Source: Heterocephalus glaber (lineage: Eukaryota > Chordata > Mammalia > Rodentia > Bathyergidae). Taken from it: a stretch of DNA of 64,000 nt. The position numbers and the translations under genes were made by a program. The notes beneath the pieces are model-generated. The model worked only from the letters and a program-made list of their open reading frames with translations. It made no database searches and had not been told where the DNA came from. Below are positions 44,878 through 54,322 of the stretch, piece after piece (the first letter of the stretch is position 1; every line of letters begins with the position of its first letter). Location: the NCBI RefSeq assembly GCF_000247695.1, contig NW_004624801.1, forward strand, positions 6,666,584-6,730,583, read 5' to 3'.

Positions 44878-45372
44878 CTCAGAGGATTCCTTTATCCAGG
44901 GCTATGGCTAAATCCTCTGCCCCCCACCCCCAGCAAGGAATCGATAAACGATGTAAGCCCCTCCTGAGCGGAGGTAGGCTGGGTTGTGAGGACTCTAGGA
45001 TGAGAAGCAGTGAGAGGCTTAGAGATGAGAAGCCCGCGTTCAGGGCTGGCGCCCCAGGGAGGAGCTGCATGTGCATGGGGGGATGCCTGCTGCCCGGACA
45101 CTAACCTGCTCTCTCTCCTCTGTCCCCTGTGCTCCCATGGTGATGAGGCAGCTCCAGGTATGGAAACTCTCTGCCATGTGCCCAAGTCCTGCTTGGCCTG
45201 ACCACAGGCAGCGGCTAGGGCTGGGAGGGCAGAGCTGGACGGGTTAGTGACACAGGCAGGCAACAGGAAGTGAAGGCTAACAGTGAAGATGCCCGAGATG
45301 GAGATGTGCTAGCTGCACCTGTACACACTCACCCTCCTTTACCTGACTTACTATACTCTCTAATGTTATTTT

Positions 45373-45471
45373 TTTTCTTTTTTTCTTTTTTTTGGTATTG
45401 GGGATCGAACTCAGGTCCTTGCTCTTGCAAGGCAGGGGGCGGAACCACTGAGCTAAATCCCGGCCCCTCTT
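45373..45471 (-). mobile_element. ID-type SINE with TSD
   Basis: Reverse copy: mixed T run, 'ggtattggggatcgaactc' and 'ccactgagctaaatcccgg'. Flanks taatgttatttt (45361-45372) and ttatgttatttt (45472-45483) differ at one base. Confidence 0.92.
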
Positions 45472-45574
45472 TTATGTTATTTTAGTGATGGATCCAAAAA
45501 CTATAACATGTGTCCTTGGCTTACCAAAGTCTAATTGTAAATGAATACTTTTACCTTTAGTAAGAAAAGAAACT

Positions 45575-45660
45575 AAACCCTGGGAAGCTGAGATAGGAGG
45601 ATCGAGAGCTTTGAGTTCAGCCTGGGCAAGTTAGTTGTTAGAACTGCCCTGGGGAAAGAC
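45575..45660 (+). mobile_element. B1 fragment
   Basis: 'gggaagctgagataggagga' and 'ttgagttcagcctgggcaag' match the B1 middle. The head is missing. Confidence 0.7.
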
Positions 45661-45764
45661 TACCCCTCCAAACTTAGGACCCCTCTGTGAGGTGTGAGGA
45701 AATGGACCAGGCATGGGAGGAAGTGTGGGATCACAGCTATGGGTTAGAGAATCAGCAGGGTAGC

Positions 45765-45960
45765 CAGCTGTCGTGGTGCACGCCTATAATCCCAGCACTC
45801 TGGGAGGCTGAGGCAGGAGAATTGAAAGTTCAAACCCAGCCTGAGAAGTGTAGTGACTTAGACAGACCCTGTCTCAAAATAAAAAAAAATAGAAAAAGGG
45901 CTGGGATGTAGCTCAGTGTGAATGGGCCAGGTTCGATCCACAGTACTCGCCACAAAAAGA
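45765..45960 (+). mobile_element. B1-dID dimeric SINE
   Basis: B1 half 'cacgcctataatcccagc', A-rich linker, dID half 'gggatgtagctcagtgtg' and 'aggttcgatccacagtac', A-rich tail. Confidence 0.9.
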
Positions 45961-47530
45961 AAGGAAACAAAATGTTTTACTTCATCTCTCCCCAATGGAT
46001 ATGCTTTTATTACATTTTACTTCTCTATATTTATTTTACACCCTGCAGCATGTTACAGTTATTTATTTAGATTTATCCGTGCCTTTTCTTTAGGCTGCTC
46101 TGTGTTCTACTTCTGTCTCTGAGATTCTGTCTGGGATCATTACCTGTCTACATAAAGAACACCTGTAGTTTGGGTTGGCTGTGCTTTTGATTTTCTAAAA
46201 AATGCCATTATTTCATGTTTATTCTTGAGAGATATATTTGCCATGTGCAGGATTCTAGGTTGGTTGCTTTCTCTCAGCATGGAAAGAATCTGCTGTCTTC
46301 TGGCTTCTGTCATTGCAAGGCAGCTGTAAGCCTTGTTGTGGCTCCTTTGTAGGTAATTTTCCCTTTTTTCCTCTGCCTGCTTTTAACTCTGTGTTTGGCT
46401 TTCAGCAGTTTTACTATATGCATAGGTGTGGTTGTTAAAAAACTTATATGGAGTTTGCAGGTCTTTTCAAACCCGTGGTTTGATAGCTCACTAGTTTTAT
46501 AAAATTCTCTTTAAATATTGCTTCTGCCCCAGTTTCTCTCTTTTGTTTCTGGGACTCCATTTATCCACACACAAATCTCCATGGTTTCCTCTTTCTTTCT
46601 TACATTCTCTGCTGTAATTTTCACCCTTCAGTTTCTCTGTGCTTCATTCTTTCACTAAATGAATTCTTTCACTGTTAAGTCTATCCATTTAATTCTTAAT
46701 TTCAATCATTACATTTCTTTTTCTAGGATTTCTGTTTGGTTTCCAATCTTTCCTTCTCTTCCTTTGACTGTGTGCAGCATATTTAGCTTGAAATCTGTAT
46801 CTGGTGGCTCCGGAATCTGGGTCTCCTGTGTGTGCCCACTCTTTGTTTCCTTGGTTTTTAATTGTAGAATCTATTCTCTTCACGTACTCAGCTTTCTGGT
46901 CTGAATTGTGATTTTGTAGTTGTATCCATGACATTTTTGTGGACCCCAAGGCCATAAATATTTTCTCCTATTTTTCTTCTGTAAATTCACAGTTTGAAGC
47001 ATTGCATCTGAGTCCATTTTGAATCAATTTTTATGTATAATATGAAGTATCAAGTTCTTGCTTTCTCTCCCTTCCATGTAATGTTGGTCCCCACTGGGTT
47101 CCCTTGGAAAGAAAACTGTTCCGTGCCTTTCTTCCTGTCCCCACCTCTCCCACCCTCTTCTTTCCATGTGGATTTCCAATGTTCCTCAACCATTTGTTGG
47201 AAAGACTATCCTTCCTTTCTTCACAGAAATGTGCACTTTTGTCGAGAATCGATTGGCCACACATGTGAGGGTCTATTCCAGGACTCTATTTGGTTCCATC
47301 AACCTGTTCATCTTCTTGGGGCCAGTACCACACTGTCTTGATTACTGTAGCTCTGTGATAAGTCCCGAAATCAGGTAATAGGTCTGCTAACTTTCTTCAA
47401 AGTTGTTTTGTCTATTCTAGGTCCTTGGCATTTACAAATGAGTTTTAGAATCAGCTTGTTAATTTCTACCAAAAAAAAGCCTGCTGGGATTTTTATTAAA
47501 ATCTCATTGGTTATTTTTTTTTTTTTTTAG
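45960..47530 (-). mobile_element. L1 relic, ORF2 3' end and 3' UTR, antisense
   Basis: On the minus strand, 47515 down to about 47030 encodes the end of L1 ORF2 with damage: a segment like KLILK..CKGPRI near 47440, TVWYW-like near 47330, GQSILDKSAHFCEERKDSLS and NKWLRN near 47230. The lower part (45960-46985) fits an old L1 3' UTR in the same orientation ('ctttctctcagcatggaaag', 'tttggctttcagcagtttta' on plus). Stops and frameshifts show it is dead. Confidence 0.75.
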
Positions 47531-47810
47531 TTCTGGAAAATGAATATAAAAAACTATAGAAATAGTTGGGGTCAAGGATGATGCTATTTTCTTTTAGAGA
47601 AGATTTGCTTTTACTCTTGGCTTGTGGCTGGGGGCCCTCACAGTCCCAGATCACCTTAATCAATTATAGTGATTGAGGAAACTTAAACATATCCAGCCTT
47701 GGCAAGGGTGGCTCTGGGTCTGACCACCCTTCCTTCCAGTCCTCCCTTAGAGTTCCGACCCAAAGCATGGAGTTCCATCCATGTTCCCCTCCTAGGCTGG
47801 GTGGAGAAAG

Positions 47811-48105
47811 GGAGGGATGGGTAGGTGGATGGATGGCTAGATGGACAAGTGGATGGATGGATGGACAGGTATGGATGAATGAACAGATGGGTGGATGGGT
47901 GGATAGGTAGATGGATACATGGACAGGTGGCTGAATGGGTGAATGGACAGATGGACAGGTGGATAGATGGGTGGATGGATTGTGGACAGGTAAATGAATG
48001 GCAGACAGGTAGATGGATGGGTGGACAGGTACACGGATGGATGGACAGGTGAGTGGATGGGTGAGTGGATGGTGGATAGGTAGATAGATGGGTAGGTAGA
48101 TGGCT
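47811..48105 (+). repeat. TGGA/GGTGGATGGACA minisatellite, about 295 bp
   Basis: Tetranucleotide-based array of GGAT, GGAC and GGTA variants ('gatggatggacaggt' recurs) with higher-order units. It begins about 350 bp and ends about 62 bp before the next coding exon. The long minus-strand ORF through it (STYPSIYLSI-like) is repeat translation. Confidence 0.95.
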
Positions 48106-48167
48106 CCTTCACTGCCTCTGCTTCCAAACTCAGGATGAGGTCCCATTTCTTTCTCATCTTCCCCCAG

Positions 48168-48323
48168 GGGAAGGAGAAGTTCCTGGCCATCCTGAACAAG
48201 TACATGGAGATCCATGGCACAGTGTACTATGAGAGCCAGCGGCCCCCCGAGGTCCCAGCCTTTGTGAAGAACCATGGCCTCCTGCCACAGCCTGAGTTCC
48301 AGCAGCTGCTTCGAAAAGCCAAA
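48168..48323 (+). CDS. MGAT5B: MGAT5B coding exon, residues about 477-528
   Basis: Acceptor cttcccccag; donor CCAAA|GTGAGC; whole codons. Encodes GKEKFLAILNKYMEIHGTVY, then YESQRPPEVPAFVKNHGLLP and QPEFQQLLRKAK. The VKNHG block is shared with MGAT5 (GT18 catalytic domain, second Rossmann half). Only minor differences from the human sequence. Confidence 0.98.
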
Positions 48324-49341
48324 GTGAGCCCCACCCTGGCACTGACCCTCCCCTGCCCAGCCACGGTCAGGCTGAGGAGGTCATTTCAACATGCTGGCCA
48401 GGGCTGCTCCTGCCCCGCACAGCTTCTCCCCTGCACACACACCAGTGTGCTCTGCTGCCCTCAGCCCTCCACCTGGTCCCCCGGGGGGGTGGCCAGAGCC
48501 CAGGGCCAGAGGCGGCTGCCCCACAGGCAGGGAGGCCCTACAGGGAGGGGCCACCAGGACCACTCAGGGGTGGGGAGAACAGTTGCCTGCCCAGCTGTCC
48601 CATCAGTACCAGTGCTGCCCAATGGGCTTCTGAGCCAGGCTGAACTTTGGGAGCCACTGAGCAGTGGCAGCCCAGGCCCAGGGGATCTGTGTTGGAGTCG
48701 TGGGGCAGATCCCCCCCAGCAGCAGCTGGTGCAGCAGGCATAGCCCTGCTGCTGGCCCTGGAGTCTCAGCTGAGGATGGAGGTGCTCCAGCCCACACCCG
48801 GGCCCTCCCTGATCTCATAGTTTCCTTCCTCAGGTCTCTTGGGTGCGTGTGTGCTCGTGTGTGTGTTGGGAGCAGGGGAAAGCAGAGGATAGACTTGTGC
48901 AGTGAAGAACCTGAACAACCTCGCCCAGAAGCCCTAGGTTCAGAGCTTTTTATTAGCACGGTCCGGGCACCAGCCCCACGTGCACGCCTAGCACCCGTGG
49001 GTGCTGAACTCATTTTTAGGATGAGTGAGTGGAGGTCTTTTGAGGCCAGCTGCAGCCCCAGTCTGCAGCCTTCTGTGCTGGGACCCCCGCTCTTTCCCTT
49101 CCCCTCCAGACCCACAGCTTGAAGAGGGAGAAGTTGGTGGTACAGAGCTGAACCCTCTCATTTCACAAGGGGAAACCGAGGCCTGGGAGGGAAGGGCTGG
49201 CCCATGGCCAAGACAGTCTGGGCTCTTTACTGCCTGCTGCCTCCTGCAAACGCCCCACCCCACTTCTTGCCCCGACTGCCTGGGGCTCCTGGGCCGAGTG
49301 GCCCGGCCTGCTCTAACCATTGTATCACCCCACCGCTTCAG
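48324..49341 (+). other. MGAT5B: Intron, 1.0 kb
   Basis: GC-rich unique DNA with a sequence at 48888-48955 that resembles 49905-49975 (see findings). A read-through frame from the preceding exon stays open to 48743. Confidence 0.85.
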
Positions 49342-49488
49342 CTCTTCATAGGCTTTGGCTTCCCCTACGAGGGCCCAGCTCCGCTGGAGGCCATCGCCAA
49401 TGGCTGTGTCTTCCTGCAGTCGCGCTTCAGCCCCCCCCACAGCTCCCTCAACCACGAGTTCTTCCGGGGCAAGCCCACCTCCAGGGAG
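49342..49488 (+). CDS. MGAT5B: MGAT5B coding exon, residues about 529-577 (donor-binding region)
   Basis: Acceptor ccaccgcttcag; donor GGGAG|GTGAGC; whole codons. Encodes LFIGFGFPYEGPAPLEAIAN, then GCVFLQSRFSPPHSSLNHEF and FRGKPTSRE. The PYEGPAPLEAIANG motif is invariant in the GT18 family and is of the type that grips the UDP-sugar in GT-B folds. It is the strongest family identifier in the window. Confidence 0.99.
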
Positions 49489-49580
49489 GTGAGCAGAGGG
49501 CCTGGGCCAGCCCGGGAGGGAGACTGCTGGGGGAGAGAGGGCCCGTGGGAGTGCGGGGAGACAGCTGGCCGCCCCTGCAG
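49489..49580 (+). other. MGAT5B: Intron, 92 bp (shortest)
   Basis: A very short GC-rich intron with good donor (GTGAGC) and acceptor (cgcccctgcag). Splicing is required, since reading through breaks the frame and loses VFSQHPYAEN. Confidence 0.95.
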
Positions 49581-49697
49581 GTGTTCTCCCAGCATCCCTA
49601 CGCCGAGAACTTCATCGGCAAACCCCACGTGTGGACTGTGGACTACAACAACTCGGAGGAGTTTGAGGCAGCCATCAAGGCCATCATGAAAACCCAG
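49581..49697 (+). CDS. MGAT5B: MGAT5B coding exon, residues about 578-616
   Basis: Acceptor gcccctgcag; donor CCCAG|GTGAGA; whole codons. Encodes VFSQHPYAENFIGKPHVWTV, then DYNNSEEFEAAIKAIMKTQ. SQHPYAE and PHVWTVD are shared with MGAT5; NNS is a glycosylation sequon. End of the catalytic core. Confidence 0.98.
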
Positions 49698-52092
49698 GTG
49701 AGAGCCAGATCCAGCGGGACCCCCGTGGCACATACCGAGGGTCTTTGCTGTTGTTAGAGGACAGGGCCCGTCTGGGGGAACTCAGACTTGCTCCCAGTTT
49801 GGCAGAGGAGTCCGCTCTGTCCCTGTCAAGCATAGCCCTGAGCCCTAGCATGTGGCTTAGAGAGTGGAGCAGGGACCCTCCCTCACCTCCTTGGTGTGTG
49901 GATATGGAGAGAGAATGCTTTGTGCAGTGAGCAATCTGCACAACCTTGCCTGGCAGCTATGGATCCAGGATCACTTACCGAGCACTCTGGAGGGAGGACC
50001 AGGCCTCTGACCACTCCTGGCACAAGTTAGATACTAAATAAATGTTCTCTGGTTAAAGCCATGGAGGTTCTTTGAACTGTGTGGGTCTGTAGCCTTTCTG
50101 CAGCACATCTCGAGCTCTAAAGTACACACAGCTCTTCTGGAGAGCCTGTCAGTTGTGATTCAGCAAGTCGGGGTGGGGCTCTGCTCCAGCGTTTGTAATA
50201 GCGGTGGCCACAGTGCTGGCCCAGGGGCCACACTGAGCGTGCAGGGGTGGAGCTCAGGTCCTCTTCAGGGAGTGTGTGTGAGCGGCGTGTGGGCACACTC
50301 AAGGGAGGGCTGAGGCCCTAGAGACTCCGCTCCGTGGTAGGGGCCAGCCTGGCCTCCTATGGTGCCCTTGTTCAGCAGCTCCTTGCCTGGAGGGCTGAGC
50401 TAGGAGAAGGATGGGCTCCTCTCACCCTGGCCCTTCCAGGCCCACTTCCGGCTGCAGCTCAGATGCCAGGCTGAGCAGAAATCACCACCCTGCCCATGTC
50501 CCCCAACTGCCCAGGGAGCGGGCCCCTCCTGGGTGCTGTGCTGCCTGGGTGGCTCTGGCTGGATGGTGGCAGAGGACAAATGGTGGAGGGAGGGACGCCA
50601 CAGCTGTGTCCCTTCTGCAAGGTGGGCTGTGCCCAGGGAGGATGCACCATGACCGTTTGTGTTTGTCCAGGGAAGAGGCTGCAGGGCCGCATCCCTCCAG
50701 GCTTCAGGGTACAGCTTTGGCCTGTACTCCCCCCAGCTTGAGGCAGAGCACTTTTTTTTTAAAGCTGCCTGGGTTCTGTACATCAGCCACTACCACGCAG
50801 GACCCCAAGTCCTAGCCTGTGGCCTCAGCAGATGGTGCCACGAAGTCCCTTCCTGCCTGGGATCCCCACCTGCCCAGCGCCTGTTCCTAATGGAACATCC
50901 TCATCTGTCCCTCCTCACATCAGTGTTTCTGTAGCTCTCGGGCCATGTAGGAAGTCCCTGGGCCACGGCGCATGCCAGTCTTTAGCTGTAACAGAGGAAG
51001 CTGGCACGGTGGCCGACTCGTGACCTCCTTCATGGGTCTCCCTGCCCTCTCGGGAATCAGCTTAATTGATCCCCTTTCCTACTTTAAGTCCTTTGAGGTC
51101 AAAGTCTGTCTGAGACTGGGTGCCTCTAGGGCAGACCCCGAGGCGGGGATTTTAGTACTTTATTTGGAGGTGCTCTCAGGGAGGAAGGCAGGAGTGACGC
51201 AGGCGGCCGGGAGCTGTCCTGGAGAAGCCAGACCTGGGGCATTTCTCCCCCAGTTCCCGGTGCTCTGGCTTGTCCGCTCTTGCCCCTCTTCCTTCCAGAC
51301 CAGCAGTTTCCTCCAGGGTAGCTCTGCAGGGCCCAAGTGGGTAGGAGGCACAGAAAAGGGGTGCTCAGTTAAGGGGTCAGTCACGCACTTAGCTCCTGGG
51401 TCACCTCATCGCTTGATTCTCCTGGCTTCTTACACCCATGCTCCCTTGGATAGACCACTGGGTGACTACTGGACATGGAGACAGACAGTGTGAGGCCTAT
51501 GAGTGTCACCTCTTCCATAGGACCAGGAGCCACCTGCAGGACACAGGCAGTGACCATTTCCTGAGGGCCTACTGTGTGCCAGGCACCGTGCCAGACACTG
51601 GGTGATGGACAAGCTATGGTCCCACCCTCAGGGGCCCCACAGGCTCAGGAGAATGAATAGGAGCCCGTGACACAGGTGCTGGATTGCACTGGGAGGGAGT
51701 CTGGGTGCTGGGAGCCACCGAGATGTGTGGTCCTGTACCTGGAGGGCAGGGGCTCTGGAACTGCCCGGGCTGGGTAGGGTACTTGGGAAAAGGGGAGCAC
51801 TATAGCCCAGAAGGGGACTGAGCACTGGGTTTATGGGCACAGGGAGCTGGGAGGAGGCAAGAAGGGACAAGGCCAGGAGACAGCGGGCCTTGTACGTCCT
51901 GAGCCTGAGTCCCTGAGGGCCACTGCAGGGCATACTGAGGACAGGACTGAGCTGAATAGAGGAGCCAGGTGGACGGCGAGGTTGGATCCCTGGGCCCTGA
52001 GAGCTCCCCAGGTCTGCACCCCAGGGCCGAGTGTGGGGAACCTCAGTGGACAGCTCTCCTCTGCCCCACACCCCTGTCTGTCTCTCCCACAG
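49698..52092 (+). other. MGAT5B: Intron, 2.4 kb
   Basis: Mostly unique GC-rich DNA. An AATAAA lies at 50037. 51540-51960 looks like an ancient MIR/L2-like repeat ('ctactgtgtgccaggcacc') that I cannot delimit. No exon seen. Confidence 0.85.
50037..50042 (+). terminator. MGAT5B: Possible intronic poly(A) signal
   Basis: Exact AATAAA about 340 bp after an exon whose read-through frame stops at 49755. Weaker case than 44872; could be an incidental match. Confidence 0.2.
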
Positions 52093-52167
52093 GTAGACCC
52101 CTACCTGCCCTACGAGTACACCTGCCAGGGGATGCTGGAGCGGATCCATGCCTACATCCAGCACCAG
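52093..52167 (+). CDS. MGAT5B: MGAT5B coding exon, residues about 617-641
   Basis: 75 bp; acceptor gtctctcccacag; donor CACCAG|GTAGGT; whole codons. Encodes VDPYLPYEYTCQGMLERIHA then YIQHQ. PYEYTCEGML-type sequence is shared with MGAT5 (here Q for E). Start of the C-terminal part. Confidence 0.98.
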
Positions 52168-52671
52168 GTAGGTGGGCCCTCCAATGTCTGCCCCGGGGAC
52201 TTGGGGATCCCACCCCAAACCCCTTCGGACCAGAGGAGGGGCCGAGCCAGTGCCAGGGTCTGTGCAGGCTACACACCCAGCAGATGGCTCTGCTCCACAT
52301 CCTGTGGCTCAGAACAACTGAAAGCCAGCAAGTGTGGTTCGGGCCAGGAGATGCTCAGGGACCTGCCTGCCCTCTCCTGGGAGTACCTGCCAGCCCTGCA
52401 TGGCCCAGGCAGATGGGTGCTGTCAGGCTCCGGGTCTCTGGATGACTGGCAATGAGCTGCACTGGGCCTGCGCTCTCTGAGGCACGGCTGTTAGGCACTG
52501 AGAGGCAGGGAGAATCTGGCCTGCCTGCCCCTTCACCATGGGCATTTGGAGGCCCCCAGAGGGGAGGGCTCATTGGGTCATAGAATGGAGGCTTCGGGGC
52601 CAGGGCTTGCTCTGCCCAGCCAGCTGTAAGGTGCCCTTTGTGAAGCTCACAGAAAAAGTGTTTGCCAAGCC

Positions 52672-52832
52672 AGGCATGGTGGTTCACACCTGTAATCTCA
52701 GCTACTCAGGAGGCTGAGGCAGGGGGGTGGCAGCCTAGGCAACTTATGGAGACTGTCTCGAATACAAAGTGAAAATGCTGGGGAAGTAGCCCAGTTGTAG
52801 AGTGACCCTGGGTCAATCCCCAGTGCTCAAGT
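52672..52832 (+). mobile_element. B1-dID dimeric SINE
   Basis: B1 half 'catggtggttcacacctg' and 'gaggctgaggcagggggg' (shortened), dID half 'gaagtagcccagttgtag' and 'gggtcaatccccagtgc', tail leading into a GGAA repeat. Confidence 0.85.
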
Positions 52833-53045
52833 GAAAAAGGAAGGAGGGAGGAAATAAGGAAAGGAGGGAAGAAAGAGCAGAAGGAAGGAGGGAAGGAAGG
52901 AGGGAAGGAAGGAGGGAGGAAGGGAAGGAGGGAGGGAGGAAACTATGGGGCATGGAGAAAGGAAAAGGAAAGGAAGGAGGGGCCAGGAAGGCAAGAGAAG
53001 GAAAGAAGGCAAACCAAGGCAGCAAGGCAAAGGAAGGGGAGGCAA
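52833..53045 (+). repeat. (GGAA)n-rich purine tract
   Basis: About 210 bp of GGAA/GGAG units with AAGG variants, interrupted around 52945. It starts in the SINE tail. GGAA is also the ETS-factor core, and such arrays can bind ETS proteins. Confidence 0.92.
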
Positions 53046-53468
53046 AAGTATTCGGAGGACATTTGTCCCTGGAGTTGAGCTGATGGGGCCAGCATCACAG
53101 GCAGCCCGAGGCCATCTGCACATGGACAGGCCTCACAGGCCTCAGACAGAAACCCCAGGCCTGCAGTGGGCTGTAGGGATGGACGCCTTGCAGACAGGCC
53201 TGAGTTCACGCCCTGCCTCTGCTGTCCAGCCCGGAGCCCTGCAGCCCCGCCCCCCGAGCCTGTCCCTCTCCATGCAGTATCTGGAGATATGCAGTGTCCG
53301 TCCGGAGGGGCTGCTGCCCAGAACAAATGACACCAGGCATGCAGTGCTGCCTGGCATTCAGCAAGTGCCCAGTAGCGGCTCTCCCCGGAACCGCAGGTCC
53401 AGACCCTCAGGTGTCACTCAGGGCACCTGCATCCCGGCCCCTCCCCAATACCACTCTCCTCCTGCCAG

Positions 53469-53725
53469 GACTTCTGTGCAGCCCCAGGCCCTACCCTACC
53501 AGGTGCCCACGCATCCCAGAGCCCCTTTGTCCTGGCCCCCAATGCCACCCACCTGGAATGGGCTCGAAACGCCAGCTTGGCCCCTGGGGCCTGGCCCCCG
53601 ACTCGCTCCCTGCGGGCCTGGCTGGCCGCCCCTGGGAGGACCTGCAGTGACGCCTGCCTGGACCACGGCCTGATCTGCGAGCCTTCCTTCTTCCCCTTCC
53701 TCAACAGCCGGGACGCCTTCCTCAA
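53469..53725 (+). CDS. MGAT5B: MGAT5B coding exon, residues about 642-727
   Basis: Largest coding exon (257 bp). Acceptor tctcctcctgccag; donor CTCAA|GTGAGT; ends two bases into Lys727. Encodes DFCAAPGPTLPGAHASQSPF, then the sequon-bearing VLAPNATHLEWARNASLAPG, a Pro/Ala-rich stretch and TCSDACLDHGLICEPSFFPF. Two sequons (NAT, NAS). The Pro/Ala-rich middle is the most diverged part from human; the Cys pattern is kept. Confidence 0.97.
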
Positions 53726-54123
53726 GTGAGTGCCTTCCCCATCCCTCACCTGCCCAGGTGCCCAGAGCTCCTCACCCCCAGCCCGGACTGCTGTGCCATG
53801 CCTGGGGGACCTCACGCTTCCCAGTCCTTCGGAGGCTCCAGGACGTGTCCCTGTCATCCCACTACACCCTTGGCGGAGCCCAAACCACCCACTCCTGCCT
53901 TCCCCGCCCCGCCCCCCCCCCCGCCTGTGTGTAGACCATGAAAGCTGCCTTCTTGCTGGGCCAGATGGGACCCCAGCCCCTCTCCTCAGGCCAGTCCCCT
54001 TTTCTGCAAGTCCTCAGACAGGTGGATAAGGAGCTGCAACCTGCCTCTTCCCCCATCAGGGGTAGGGAAGGGCTGGCAGTGTCAGACCCACCATGGGTGA
54101 TAGTGCCACTGGTGCCCATGCAG
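53726..54123 (+). other. MGAT5B: Intron, 398 bp
   Basis: Short, C-rich intron with a run of C near 53910-53923. Nothing else recognised. Confidence 0.9.
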
Positions 54124-54322
54124 GCTGCAGGTGCCCTGTGACAGCACAGAGTGGGAGATGCACCACCTGTACCCAGCCCTCGCGCAGCCCGGCCAGGAGT
54201 GCTACCTGCAGAAGGAGCCCCTGCTCTTCAGCTGTGCTGGCGCCAGCACCAAGTACCAGCGGCTCTGCCCATGTCGTGACTTCCGCAAGGGCCAGGTGGC
54301 CTTGTGCCAGGGCTGCCTGTGA
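54124..54322 (+). CDS. MGAT5B: MGAT5B terminal coding exon, residues about 727-792 and stop
   Basis: Acceptor tggtgcccatgcag; its first base finishes Lys727. Encodes LQVPCDSTEWEMHHLYPALA, then QPGQECYLQKEPLLFSCAGA and STKYQRLCPCRDFRKGQVAL, ending CQGCL with a TGA stop at 54320-54322. The Cys-rich tail (CPCRDF..GQVALC..CL) is shared by MGAT5 and MGAT5B and ends at the same residue as the human protein. Confidence 0.99.

Larger units (their letters stand above)
44476..48167 (+). other. MGAT5B: Intron, 3.7 kb
   Basis: Starts with a CACGCCC-rich stretch, then a possible intronic poly(A) signal (44872). Contains an ID (45373), a B1 fragment and a B1-dID, a long antisense L1 relic (45960-47530) and a TGGA minisatellite (47811-48105) close to the next exon. 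Confidence 0.9.
52168..53468 (+). other. MGAT5B: Intron, 1.3 kb
   Basis: Contains a B1-dID whose tail continues into a (GGAA)n tract (52833-53045). The rest is unique. Confidence 0.88.

Noticed and set aside
47811..48105. CRISPR-like array
   Set aside because: Short units without spacers in a mammalian intron; a minisatellite.
47664..48275. Minus-strand frame of about 203 codons rich in STYPSIYLSI units
   Set aside because: It is the translation of the TGGA minisatellite.
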